The notes under the pieces are model-generated. The model worked only from the letters and a program-made list of their open reading frames with translations. It was not told where the DNA came from and searched no databases. A program made the position numbers and the translations under genes. A stretch of 64,000 nucleotides of DNA from Artemia franciscana (taxonomy: Eukaryota; Arthropoda; Branchiopoda; Anostraca; Artemiidae): positions 1,976,552 to 2,040,551 of the forward strand of contig NW_027062662.1 of assembly GCF_032884065.1 (NCBI RefSeq), written 5' to 3'. Within the stretch, counting starts at the first letter, position 1, and every line of letters begins with the position of its first letter. Below, piece after piece: positions 1 to 11,366 of this stretch.

Positions 1-79
1 CTTCTGAATTTTCAATAAAAGTAGTGACATCGAACAAAGCCATCTAAATAGTAAACACAAGGAATATACCTACATTAGT

Positions 80-2870
80 TATAGAGAATACACCCAGATC
101 AGGCTTACAATTTGAAAGAATCGATGGAATTAATTATCAAATGACGAGGTTACAAAATTATGTAGGAGTTGCTTATGAAGAATTGCCTGAATTTGTAAAA
201 AATAAAACAAGCTTGCATTAATATAAAAAATACTGATAAAAAATGCTTTCTTTGGTCAATACTCACTTATCTATATCGAGTTAAAAATCATGAAGACAGA
301 CTGTAAAACTATTAAAAACATGAAAATGAATTCAACTTTAAAGGGATCACTAATTTTCCAATGGACATTCAGGATATTTATAAATTCAAAAAAAAATATA
401 ATATTAAAATTTGTTTATTTAAAATAAGTGAAAATAAAGTGCTTTGAGCTTATATTCTTCAAACTAAGATCAATGGAAAAACTACAACCCATGTGATTAA
501 TTTACTCTATTTTGATAATCATTATGTTTTAATTAAAGATTTAAGTAGATTCTTGAGAATTTAAATTTCTAAACATAAATCAAACATTTATCGTTTCACC
601 TACTGCAGTAGACATTTCAAAAGAAAAATAGTTTGAAAAAAATTCTAAAAGAGATAACTGTGAAGATCCTGACATCATTTTGCCAAAACCGGGAACTACA
701 ATTGAATTTAAAAATATAGCCAAAACAAATGAAATTATATTACTGTATTATAGCTGATTTTGAATCGTGTCATGAAGAATGTAATCAAAAAAAGGTAAAA
801 GGATAATTAAAATAGCAGAGAAAAAGTCATTTGCTTATGGATTCCAAGTGTGTTGTTCTTTTAATAAAATAAAAAATAAATATTACGAATATTTTGGTGC
901 AGATTCTAAAGCGCATTTTGTAACTACCGTAAAAAAAAGTGTGTATAGAAATATCCAATGAGTATGAAAATAGACAGAAATATCATGGTTATAAACAAGA
1001 ACAAGTAAGATAAAAATGGAATGATACAACTATTAAAAGCTGGCCCATTTGTGAGAAGGAAATAGTAGTGAATATTTTTTTTATTTAAATCAAGACCATA
1101 TGACTGGTAATATACGTGGATTTACTTATGCAGAATGGAATAAAAACTTTAGAATTCCTAAAAAAATCCCTATTATAATGCACAATCTCTCAAAATATGA
1201 GACTCATTTATTTCTTAGAGAATTAGTACCTTATAACGGTATTTTTGATTCAGTGGGGGTTTTATGTTGTTTTATAAAACAATAATTGTTAATGAAAAGC
1301 AATACGAAGTGCACTTCATAGATTCACTCCGTTTTATGGCTTCATCGTTAGATTGGCTTTCTGAAAATTTAGTAAAATGTGAATGTAAAGTAAACTGCTG
1401 TTGTTTAAGAAGTAATTTTAAGCATACTTCTAATGTAGTTCAAAATATTGAAGAATTCAAAGAAATAATAAAGAAAAGTATTTGTCCTTATGAATATATT
1501 GATAGCTATGAATAAATAAATTATACAAAATTACATTCAATAGGCAAGTTTTATTATAGATTAACAGAGAAAAATGTTTCTCAAGAAGAATATATATGAG
1601 CGATTCATTTGGAAATTATTTAAATGTAGACCGCTATTAGATTACACTAAATTTTATCTAAAGAGTGATGTTTTTAATTTATCAGGTGACGTTGAAAATT
1701 CTAGAAATGTAGGCTCAAATAATTATAAACTACATCCACCGCACTTCTTCTCAGCACCACGACTAGCATGGGAAGCTTTTCTCAAACACTCTAAAGCTGA
1801 AATTCCCTAATTTTCTGACGAAAATATATATACATTTATAGAATGAAAAATAAGAGGCGGTGATTCTTAATGTATGAAAAGATTTGCTAAAGCTAATAAT
1901 AAATATATGAAAGCCTTTGATAAAACAAAACCTTCAAATTATTTAATGTGTTCAGATTCTAATAAAGTATGCGGTTGGGCAATGTCACAAAATTTACATG
2001 AAAAAGATTTTAATTAATTTCTATACCCGACCATTTAAAAAAAACACCTCAGAATATTTCCAACAATTTAAAAATTAAGTTCAATCAGAATGGAATAAGG
2101 ATAATGTAGATGCCATTTACGACGTTGACTTAGAATATAGAAGAGAGTAACACAATTTACATAAAGATTTACCACTAGCTCCTGATTAATTTCGATATAA
2201 ATTTAACTACGACTTTAAATAATAAAATAAATGATTTTACAAATTAAACGAATTTAGAACTGTATTTAAAACATGGCTTAGTGTTGAAAAAAGTACATTG
2301 AACACTCACAATTACTGAGTCACTCTAATTAAAAGAATATCTCAATCATAATACTAAGTTACAACAAAAGGGAACGAATGATTTCGAGAAAGATTTTTGT
2401 AAACTCATAAATAATGCTTGTTTTAGGAAAACCTTGTAAAATATTAGAAAAAGAGCAAGTATGGAAATAATTACTAATGATGAACAAAGACAAAAAATAA
2501 TTAAAAAAAACAACTTTAGATTGGAAATAATCTTTAGCGAGAGTTCCTCGGTAGCCAAAATGGCAAAGTAAAAAATAAATCTAGATGGACCTATTTATAT
2601 TGTATTTGCTGTATCAGAGTTATCTAAGTTACTGACGTATGAATTTCATTATGGATGTAGGAAAACAATATATAATGAAAACATTGACTTATGTTCTATG
2701 GATACGGATAGCTTTATTTATGATGTTCGAATTGTAGATTTTCATGGTGAAATTAAAGCTGACCTCCAAGAAAAATTCGATACTTCGGATTATAAAGAAA
2801 ACAATCCTTATAATTTCCCTGCAGTCAATAAAAAAGTGATAGAAATGATGTAGGATGAATTATATGGAAC
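80..2870 (+). pseudogene. Polinton family B DNA polymerase remnant
   Basis: Remnant of a protein-primed DNA polymerase B of Polinton type. The first 500 bp carry the N-terminal region typical of these polymerases (a tract reading KNKTSLHYIKNTDKKCFLWS-like). The stretch around 1100-1260 matches the exonuclease/palm-side block with IPIIMHNLSKYETHLFL. The block near 1750-1800 (FFSAPRLAWEAFL) and the catalytic-type block near 2695-2715 (SMDTDSF, equivalent to the YxDTDS motif of family B enzymes) follow in the correct order. It is fossil, with many breaks. Part of the element at 1-6050. Confidence 0.8.
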
Positions 2871-3032
2871 AATAATGTCTGAGTTTGTAGCTTTGAGATT
2901 AAAAGTATATGTTTATTTAAAAGAGGGTGACGATGAAACCAAAACAAAGAAAAAATTGAAAGGTATCAAAACAAATATTGTTAAAGATAAAATAACATTA
3001 CGAAATTTTAAAGTTGTGTTATTCGGAAAAGT

Positions 3033-3124
3033 GGAAAGCTTCAAAGCTATAGGCTATAAGCTTCAAAGCTATAACATTCAAAGCTATAAGCTTTAAAGCT
3101 ATAAGCTTCAAAGCTATGAACTTC
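3033..3124. repeat. Short tandem repeat of an AAGCTTCAAAGCTAT-like unit
   Basis: Five to six imperfect copies of a unit of about 15-18 bp built on AAGCTTCAAAGCTATA, itself rich in AGCT palindromes. It lies at the boundary between the polymerase and ATPase remnants of the Polinton fossil. It looks like a local slippage expansion after the element died. Confidence 0.8.
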
Positions 3125-3162
3125 ATAAATGAATTTTGCTTTAAAAAAAAATTTACCAAGTA

Positions 3163-3690
3163 AATGGATGGAAAAGCACCCATTAAAATATATGAATGTG
3201 GAAAAAATGAAGGTCGTTTTAAAAATAAACATTTGCTAGCACCTCAATGGCCGTTTCAACTGTTGATTTGCGCTAACTTTGGATGTGGTATAGCTAAATT
3301 ACTCTTTTAATTGATTTATGATTGCTAAAACTTTCAAAAAATTTATCCGTATCCTAAAGATCTTGAAGAAGATAAATATAAAGATTCAATGATTAACATA
3401 AATATCTTGGAAGGAAAAACTGACATGAATCTTTTGGTTGCGAGTAGTGATAAAGCAATATCATTGATGTGGATGACCTAGATCTAAAGTGTCAAAACTC
3501 AGTTATCTGACGATTTTGTAACAGAAAAAGATCAGAAGAAATTAATGATTTATGCATGAGAGGTAGAAAGCAAAACACCTCAATAGTTTATATTTCTCAG
3601 AGATATTTTGATAAACATAAAATTATACGATTAAAACGAATAAAGAAACTATTTTGGATTTTTCAAGTGTTTTAATCCAAAAGAAATTGA
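3163..3690 (+). pseudogene. Polinton packaging-type ATPase (FtsK/HerA, A32-like) remnant
   Basis: Remnant of the A32/FtsK-HerA-type ATPase found in Polintons and related virus-like elements, where it would load DNA into particles. Visible pieces are a start-like segment MDGKAPIKIYECGK, a P-loop-like stretch near 3260-3310 (FQLLICANFGCG), a following YPYPKDLEEDKY segment, and a later segment reading NTSIVYISQRYFD near 3560-3620 that corresponds to the Walker B/sensor part of these ATPases. Broken repeatedly; fossil. Confidence 0.7.
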
Positions 3691-3858
3691 TAGAATCAGA
3701 CAAAACCATGCATCTGACTTGAAAAAAAAACTTATCAACTAATTTAATCAAGCAACAAAGAATCAGGGATTTTTACTAATTGATTTGAAAAAATATGATG
3801 AATCTCTCAAGTGCAGAAAGATCTTGGATATTAGTTTAATAAAATTTGCGTATGATTA

Positions 3859-4083
3859 ATGAATAAGTTTGGGAGCTTAGGAAGTAAATATCGCAAGTAT
3901 ACAAATAACAAAAGCCAATTACTGGATGATGATGTTAATCTTGATTTACAATTGAAACGATTAAGTAATATAGGTGATCCAAAATCAGAAAATGATGCTA
4001 TGAACTTACAAAATCTTATAATTATTTTAAACAATTTCAAGCATGAAGCTGTTTTTATTTTATCGATGAAAATAATTTTCTAA
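3859..4083 (+). pseudogene. Small conserved Polinton protein remnant
   Basis: A 74-codon open stretch beginning MNKFGSLGSKYRKY and containing DVNLDLQLKRLSNIGDPKSE and NDAMNLQNLI. The pattern 'internal tags, then rLsNigdPk..nDAvN' is one I associate with a short protein sitting between the ATPase and protease genes of Polintons and adintovirus-like elements. Function unknown. The position in the fossil supports the assignment, but the family recognition is from memory. Confidence 0.5.
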
Positions 4084-4559
4084 TAAATGGAAGAGTATAC
4101 AATTTATTTAATCAGAATTTCAAAATCTAAAAGAAAACGTGTCTAGACGTAAACAAAATGTAAAGTGCGAGTAACACATACAAAAGTGAATGAACGAGAA
4201 TCTGTTAGACTATTACTTCATAAAAGACAGGGGACTAAGATTGAAAAATTTAAAATGAAAAAAGGATAAAAATTGATTTATCCTACAAACTACTACTTCA
4301 ACATCATCTAAGATTACCGTTCTTATCTCTTGTTGATAAATTTAAAATCAATAAAAAGAATACACAATTCATTTATCTCCTCTTCAAAAAGTAACAATAA
4401 ACAAATTGTTGAAGAAATAAGAAAATTGCCGAATTCGAATAAGTAAAATTACTGTTGGTAAAGACCCTGTTAAAATATGAATTAAAAGGAAACAAATTGA
4501 GCAAATTGAGCAAGCGAAAATAAAGAATAAAGATGTCTATCTAATTACATCATATCATC

Positions 4560-4725
4560 AACAAAAATGGTGGCTTAAGTCCGGTTTTAATACCATTAGC
4601 AACTACAATAGGTAAAGCTCCTCTAACAAGAGGAGCTGCTGCATTGGGTACATATACTGGAAAAAAATTGTTGACAATTACTGATTCTTCAAACGCTAAA
4701 GTTGATACATAAATAGCGTGGTACA
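4560..4725 (+). pseudogene. Small hydrophobic Gly/Ala-rich protein, minor-capsid-like remnant
   Basis: A short segment reading NGGLSPVLIPLATTIGKAP followed by TRGAAALGTYTGKKLLT. Small Gly/Ala/Leu-rich proteins of this kind sit just before the protease in Polintons and have been compared with adenovirus minor virion proteins. The call rests on composition and on gene order (before the protease-like remnant). Fossil. Confidence 0.5.
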
Positions 4726-4789
4726 TAAACTACATAAACAGCGTGGAAGATCCAGAAACGTTGTTGAACCTGAGATTTCAAAATTCAAA

Positions 4790-5212
4790 GAATGCTGGCT
4801 TAAAAATAAGGGAATATCAGAAAGAATAAAATATCACATGATACCACTGACAAATACTGATATATTGAATAAATTAGGTCATATCCCTTATTTTTGAGGT
4901 GATTTTCTCGAGATAACTTACTAAGTAAAATAAAGAAAAAATAATGTGATGTAATCAATTATAACTACATCGGATCGCCTGGGACACATTGGACTTGATA
5001 TTTCAATGATCCCAAGTACCCATTTGTAGAATTTTATGATTCTTTTGGAATTCAACCTGGAAATGAAATTGTCAAATATGTAAATTGCCTATCATTGTAC
5101 TCAAGGCCAAAATTTTAACGATGTGAATGGAGGTTATTTATATGTTGAATGTATAAAAATAAGATTTAAGGGAATGGATCCACAGAATCTTGTTTAAAGT
5201 TTATTTTCAAAT
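4790..5212 (+). pseudogene. Polinton adenain-like cysteine protease remnant
   Basis: Remnant of the Ulp1/adenain-type cysteine protease of Polintons, which would mature virion proteins. The segment near 4975-5075 reads GSPGTHWT followed by FVEFYDSFGIQPGNEIVKYV. This matches the family's His-containing 'GtHWv' block and the 'yFDSFG..Pp..i..y' block. It follows the minor-capsid-like segment as expected. Broken; fossil. Confidence 0.75.
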
Positions 5213-5215
5213 ATA

Positions 5216-5575
5216 AATGGAAGAAGAACTAAAAAAGAGATTAATTGTTTATCGTAAAAGTTATAAATATTATGGAAATGTTAGTAGTGCTTTCTTGCTA
5301 TATAAATTTATATTTAGTCCTTCAGGTTTATCTGCTTTTGCTGTGTTACCCCTTGCTACTTTAAGTCTTGGGACAGTCCTGATTGAAATACTTTAAAAAA
5401 TCTAAGAATAGCTTAACAAAGTATAAAAATGCTTATTTCTATATTTAGAATCGTTTGCTATGTACAAATCGGGTGAATTGACTAATGAAGAAATAATTAA
5501 ACGAGAAAATGAATTACGCAAAACTCTACAATTTTTTCCTCGTGAAAAATATTTGAAACAGTAATTCTAAATGGA
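5216..5575 (+). pseudogene. Polinton-linked membrane protein remnant
   Basis: Begins MEEELKKRLIVYRKSYKYYG and continues into a hydrophobic stretch (SAFAVLPLATLSLGTVLIEIL) followed by a charged region ending near FFPREKYLKQ. A small membrane protein with a basic N-terminal helix downstream of the protease is common in arthropod Polintons. Function unknown. Fossil, broken. Confidence 0.45.
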
Positions 5576-6067
5576 TGTAAATACTGTGTCAAGTCTGTAA
5601 AGTTTAACACATAAATAAAACCCTTCTTACGTTCCACCCGCTAATATTGCTTGTTTCACTAATCGCTCTATTTGGGCTCATTTTCTATCTCCTTCATCCT
5701 ATCATTACGAAAGGCATATAGTTTATCTCCACAGTTTTCTCTTCACCATGCTATTTGCTTATTGTTTCATTATTAAGTTATGAATTAGTTTGATTAATAA
5801 AAACTAAAAACGTAGATCCTGGAAATAGTATAAACAATTTATCTATAATAGAAGAAAAAAAAACATGAATTATTAGATATGGTTAAAAAAATTTCTTTTA
5901 GTAAATGATCAAATTATTTACTCAAATAATACTTTGAAATTATTATATTCAAATAATACTTTAAAATTCATGGATCCAATAAATATTCTACGTTTTCAAT
6001 AAATAAATTAATAGAATATATACATAACTAAAAAATATTTAAAAACAAAATTTAAATTTTTTTGTAA

Positions 6068-6195
6068 CCCCCCCCCCCCAGGCTGTCTTCTATTTTTATT
6101 TTTTTTGGTGCTGGTGATCTCACATCAGCCTGGGTTCTGAGGAGATCCCGCAGGGTTTTACGTTTGGAAGGAAGCTAGATACTTCTTACTCTTTG
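6068..6195. other. C-tract and short unclassified spacer before PAL copy A
   Basis: A run of ten or more C bases, then about 110 bp without similarity to anything else I can see in the window. It separates the Polinton fossil from PAL copy A. Confidence 0.4.
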
Positions 6196-7912
6196 ATTAA
6201 ATAAAAAAAAACAAGTTTTTTTAACTGAAAGTAAGGAGCAACATTAAAACTTAAAACAAACAGAAATTACTTTGTATATGAAAGAGGCTGCTTCCTCATC
6301 AACGTCCCGCTCTTTACGCTAAAGTTTGACTCTGTTTCTCAATTCTTCTTTTTAAAACAGTAAAAAACTTTAGCGTAAAGAGCGGGGCGTTGATGAGGAA
6401 GCAGCCTCTTTCATATACGAAGTAATTTCTGTTCGTTTTAAGTTTTAATGTCGCTCCTTACTTTCAGTTAAAAAAACTTGTTTTTTTTATTTAATCTCTG
6501 AACGTTTTTGAATCAATGCATTTTTTGATTTTGGCTCTCCGCAGAGGAATAATTAAAACGAAATTAGCATTTTTTTTTTTGGCTAAATTGCTTTCTCATA
6601 ATTTTGATCGAATGATTTTGAGAAAAAAAGAGCGGGGGAGGAAGCCTAGTTGCCCTCCGATTTTTTGGTCAATTAAAAAGGCAACTAGAACTTTTAATTT
6701 TTTACGAATATTTTTATTAGTAAAAGATTTACGTAACTTATAAATTAGCTTACGTAAAGAACTTTTGTATTCTCATATTTTTATTGCATATATGAGGGGG
6801 TTCGCCCCCTTGTCAGATCCTCGCTCTTTACACTAAAGCTTAAATTTTGTCCCAATTCATTAAGAATGACCCCAGAATCACAAAAGCCGTAGAATAAATA
6901 GTTGAAATTACTAAAAATACTTTAACGTAAAGAGCGAGGTATTAGGAGGAGGTGAGCCCCTCAAATGGGTAATAATTTCTGTTTGTTTTAAGTTTTAATG
7001 CTGTTCCTTACTTCCAGCTGAAAGAACTTTTTCATATTTATTTTTTCATTGTGTTTTTAAATAATGCTAGTAAATCCTGCGCTCCCTTCATGGAGATTTT
7101 CTTCCCCCATGACAAATTATCGAAGGAAAGTTCCCCCAGCATATCCTCCTCTTCTCAACCCCTCCCCCAACCAAAAAAATCCACCTGAAAACGCCTGTAC
7201 ACTTCCCAATAACCATTACTATATGTAAGCATTGGTCAAAGTTTGTAACTTGTTGCCCCTCCCATGGGGACTGTGGGGGAGTAAGTCGTCCCCAAAGACA
7301 TAGTTATAAGGTTTTTCGACTACGCTGAATAAAATGGCTATCTCAGAATTTTGATCCGTTGACTTTGGTAAAATAATTAGCGTGGGAGGGGCCTAGGTGC
7401 CCTCCAATTTTTTTGGTCACTGAAAAAGGGCACTAGAACTTTTCATTTCCGTTAGAATGAGCCCTCTTGCAAAATTCTAGGACAACTGGGTCGATACGAT
7501 CACCCCTGGGAAAAAAAACAAAAAAAAAACAAAAAAACAAAAAAACAAATAAACACGCATCCGTGATCTGCCTTCTGGCAAAAAATACAAAATTCCACAT
7601 TTTTGTAGATAGGAGCTTGAAACTTCTACAGTGGGGTTCTCTGATACGCTGAATCTGATGGTGTGATTTTCGTTAAGATTCTATGACTTCTAGGGGGCGG
7701 TTCCCCCTGTTTTCTAAAATAACGCAAATTTTCTCAGGCTCATAACTTTTGATGGGTAAGACTAAACTTGATGAAACTTATATATTTAAAATCAGCATTA
7801 CAATGCGATTCTTTTGATGTAGGTATTGGTATCAAAATTCCATTTTTTAGAGTTTTGGTTACTATTGAGCCGGGTCGCTCCTTACTACAGTTCGTTACCA
7901 CGAACTGTTTGA
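6196..7912 (+). mobile_element. PAL repeat family, copy A
   Basis: One of three near-complete plus-strand copies of a 1.7-2.4 kb repeat (others 22838-25230 and 28904-30667). The left end is a long hairpin: arms at about 6206-6330 and 6355-6490, both carrying AACTGAAAGTAAGGAGC, AACAGAAATTAC and CGCTCTTTACGCTAAAG. The body contains conserved C-rich blocks (CCCCTCCCA, GGGCCTAGGTGCCCTCCAA), a low-complexity A/C site near 7508-7552, and a right end GGGTCGCTCCTTACTACAG plus the small palindrome CAGTTCGTTACCACGAACTG-like. No protein domain is visible, so it is probably non-autonomous. Superfamily unknown; no clear target duplication found. Confidence 0.7.
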
Positions 7913-7960
7913 TCTGGGCAGTGCCCCAATCGTATTGACACCTTATGCTGTTACACGAGG

Positions 7961-8147
7961 TAAAAGTGAGAGTCGAATTGTTGGATTGCAACCGATGATC
8001 AGTCGACCACTTTACCAACTGGGCCACACAGTTCTGTAAGGAGATTTTGTCCAATCTTTTTGTGTTTCGTTTGACAGGCTTCCAAAACTGAACCTGAGAC
8101 CTTTCTCTTGTGAGTCAAGCGCTCAAACCATTTACGCTATTGGAGAC
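7961..8147 (-). other. Two adjacent tRNA-like relics
   Basis: Two minus-strand stretches resemble decayed tRNAs or tRNA-derived SINE heads. The one at about 7961-8043 has an A-box-like TGGCCCAGTTGGTAAAGTGG, a pairable anticodon arm CGACT/GGTTG and a B-box-like AATTCGACTCT. The one at about 8077-8147 has TAGCGTAAATGG, an anticodon-arm-like CGCTT/AAGAG and GGTTCAG. Neither has a proper acceptor stem, so I do not call working tRNA genes. Confidence 0.35.
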
Positions 8148-8179
8148 TAGTTAAAAGTTAAACAGAAATCAATTTGTTA

Positions 8180-8750
8180 GATAAATTACTTCCGATTCAG
8201 TAAATTTGTTGAATAAATTTAGCAGCTATTAAATGGAGAAAATTTAAAGCAAAATGAAAATGGAAAAATAAATATAATGGAACTATTAGGAAAGAAGGCT
8301 TAGACATTGGAATGGAATACATGATTTAATTAATAAAATTTGTAAAAACTAAATATGGAAAGGAAATCGTTATCATTATTGATTTTGAAGGTGAAATGTT
8401 TGATCTATTTGCACCTCTGAGTTTTGATTCTAAAGTCACTGATCTTGAAAAGAAATTTAAAAAACTAGATAAAGGTATGATCTTAAAGGTTATTGAAAGA
8501 AAAAAAATAAAGATAATACAAATTATTTGGATATCGATCAAACAATTAAATATTAGGTCGAAGAAGTAGTATAGGAAATTATACAAAATATGACGTATTA
8601 TGTATTAATAATAATACAATATTGAATAATTCTAATAATCCGATAATTTGATTTCAATGGACCTGTTTTCATTTTGAATGTACAGGTGGAAATTGTTCAA
8701 AATGTGCAACATTTTATGTTAAATGATGTAAATGAACTAAAAATTCAATG
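8180..8750 (+). pseudogene. Possible second Polinton-related scrap
   Basis: Broken plus-strand coding-like sequence. The clearest part reads FVKTKYGKEIVIIIDFEG followed by LFAPLSFDSKVTDLEKKFKK. The pattern 'tKYG..iv.el......vflP.rfs' is one I associate with a small protein carried by Polintons and relatives. It may be a displaced piece of the element at 1-6050, separated by PAL copy A, or independent. Fossil; low certainty. Confidence 0.3.
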
Positions 8751-10063
8751 TTAATAGAATGGATGAGATAGGTATCACTAATTTAGACCCTGTTCCTATA
8801 TTTAACTGGGAAAATTCCAGATTGACAACTCCCTCTCAATTTAATAACATGCCACTACAATATTTTATTATTATACCGTTTAGCTGCTTCTTCCAGATCC
8901 TTGGCAATTTTATGAATAGACTCCACTTCACACCTCCGTAGTTCACATTTTAACGCTTTCTCTACCTTTTTTTTAATTCCTTTTGTTTTCATATGATCTA
9001 TCAAACAGATAATTCTTTTACAAACGCTCTCTCCTCTCAATTAAATATAAAGCATTTTCACAAATATCCCTAGCTGCAGTCTTAACTTTCTTCCCTAAGA
9101 CACCATCAGCAACTTCACAAACTGTTTTTCCAAAAATTATTCCAACCATCTTCCACATTGTCAAATTTCAAATGCTCAAGTCTAGTATTCAACTGTTTCT
9201 GGAAAGATTCTCTCAAATTCTCATCCTGGAGTCTACCAATATCATAACTTCCCGTGAGGCAGTTACGCTTCCGATATTTCACCTTTAATTTAACCCTAGA
9301 CACTACTAGATGGTGATCTTTACTTTTAACAGCAGAAAAGGCACTCCTATATACCCAAGTATCTTGTATTGATCCTGTCAGAATTCGGTTCACTATAACG
9401 TAATCAATAAGGTTTGCTGTCTTACCGTCGCGTGGATACCATGTCAACTTATGGGTCATTTTTTGACCAAACACTGTATTGGTTATAACTAAATTGTTAT
9501 AGTTACAACATTGCAGAGCTGTAGCTACTACTGTATCCTTTTCCTACACTAAATTTACCTAGGCTAGGATACGATCTATCTCTATTTCTACCTACCTGGG
9601 CGTTAAGATCTCCTAAAAAAACACCAAATTGGGGCCCTGTCTATTTGCTTCTGTAACTGTAAGTAAAAGTCATCTGAGTCACAACTATCTCTGTTATTTG
9701 GTTCTATAGGGGCATATACTACTATGACTGATACCCAAAACTTTTAATCACAGATTGAGCAATTAGTATTCTATTATTAATACTTTACCAGCCTAAACGA
9801 GACATAGCAGCTTCCATATTCATCGTGAGCCTTACTCCTTGTCTATGTACCCCATCCTTCCTGCCTGAGTAAACCAATATTTTATGTCACCTATTTTCAT
9901 ACTACCTATCCCTGGGATATGAGTATCTGAAACTCCTAATAAGTCCAGTTCCGTATCTTCTGAATTTGTCAGTCAAAATGTCGACACGATAGTCATTTTT
10001 GAACGTCGTAACATTACAAGTTCCAACTTTCATTTTCTTTAAATCACTGAAATTATTTTGGCC

Positions 10064-10656
10064 TCAGGAAAAGCACTGATACCGGACACCAGTGCAGGAC
10101 AGGGATCAGCATATCTTCTCAAGTCTACACAAAACCGCTGAAGCCGGCTTAGAACTGGACAGCAAGAATTCCTTGGGACCTCCAGTATGAATGGAGGCTT
10201 TGTGCAATCCTGGACCCATCTTGGTCAAAACATGGTAACTTAACCTGTTGTAACTTAACCTGTGGAGTTAGAGCCCAGCTTTCTTTTTTTTTCTGGGCAT
10301 ACGTTTGTAGTCAAATGCAATTCCACTGACATATACCCACATTATTTCGTGATTTTCCTTTCATTTTATTAACCAAATTCAATTAAAAAAAACTAGTTTT
10401 TTTAACTGAAAGTAAGGAGCGACATTAAAACTACTTTCAGTTAAAAAAACTAGTTTTTTTTTTTACCAAGGCTTGGAAAAGCACTCAGGAAAAGCACTGA
10501 TACCGGACACCAGTGCAGGACAGGGATCAGCATATCTTCTCAAGTCTACACAAAACCGCTTAAGCCGGCTTAGAACTGGACAGCAAGACTTCCTTGGGAC
10601 CTCCAGTATGAATGGAGGCTTTGTGCAATCCTGGACCCATCTTGGTCAAAACATGG
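10064..10656. repeat. 170-bp direct repeat inside the RTE 5' region
   Basis: The sequence from 10064 to 10233 (starting TTGGCCTCAGGAAAAGCACTG) recurs almost unchanged at 10487-10656, with only a few substitutions. The interval holds other sequence and a mini-palindrome of the PAL family at 10383-10466. It is a local duplication of part of the LINE 5' region, or two LINE copies joined. Confidence 0.85.
10383..10466. repeat. Miniature PAL terminal palindrome
   Basis: An 80-bp near-perfect palindrome: AACTAGTTTTTTTAACTGAA, AGTAAGGAGCGACATTAAAA, then straight back through CTTTCAGTTAAAAAAACTAG. It is the outer part of the PAL left hairpin with its centre missing. Confidence 0.8.
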
Positions 10657-11366
10657 TTTTCAGCACTTGCGATGCTCTTCTATCAACAAAAGTAAAAATC
10701 CTGCACAGACAGTCCCAAGCCTATTACCTCCGACTCATTATATATTTCTGCCTACAAATAATATTTTACTACGGAGAGGCAACCCATAGAATATAAATTA
10801 TCTAGGTAGAGGTTTTTCAGCCCGAAAACGCCTGTCAAAACAGACCAAGCCCAGAAGAATTATCCATTAATCAGAATCCTGTGCAAGTTCTGTGTCTTTT
10901 ACTAGGCTGTAATTTCCACGAGAATCGCCACTCCTCAAGTGGGAATAGAGTTGATCACAAGGTCCCCAGTCTTGCAGGTACCCCGGAAGGGTCGAGGCAG
11001 CCCTTTACCGAGACCGTTGTCCATAGATCTAGATCTTACACCCTACCACAGTTGTCCTCATATAGAGGATCCTCCCACGATGGTGCTCTGCGTCACCATG
11101 CGATTTAGCCCATTACTGGGAGAAGGTTTGTAACTCATAGGACGTATAGACACGCCGGTGGGCCATGTTGAGAATACATTGAAGGGACCTTCTTCCTCCT
11201 CCACCTGTATGTAAGGCCCCTGGCGAGGGTGCCCATGTTCTATCATTGACCCCCCGGGAAAAGCCCCCCCTAGATCCGTGCCTCCTATGGTGGTACCATA
11301 CATATCTGTAGGGCGTTCCCCTATTGCCACCTGGGGACACGCTGAGTGGCCAGGGGGAGGCCCCTT

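Larger units (their letters stand above)
1..6050 (+). mobile_element. Polinton/Maverick fossil, left side cut by the window edge
   Basis: Fossil of a Polinton (Maverick), a large self-synthesising DNA transposon with virus-like genes. Read on the plus strand, decayed translations resemble Polinton proteins in a plausible order: protein-primed family B DNA polymerase, packaging-type ATPase, a small conserved protein, a small hydrophobic minor-capsid-like protein, an adenain-like cysteine protease and a membrane protein. I saw no major capsid, integrase or terminal inverted repeat. It is clearly dead: every part is broken many times (dozens of breaks in total), which implies an old insertion. 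The right limit is set by loss of recognisable sequence before the C-tract near 6068. Assignment is by recalled family similarity, not by a search. Confidence 0.8.

Noticed and set aside
6516-6743. 75-codon frame in PAL copy A, with related frames in copies B and C, as a transposase
   Set aside because: The frames are not conserved as protein between copies and lie in repeat sequence with many indels.
10881-11330. Overlapping open frames on both strands as a possible gene
   Set aside because: They fall in the 5' region of the minus-strand RTE LINE; the Gly/Arg-rich frame belongs to that element or is chance.
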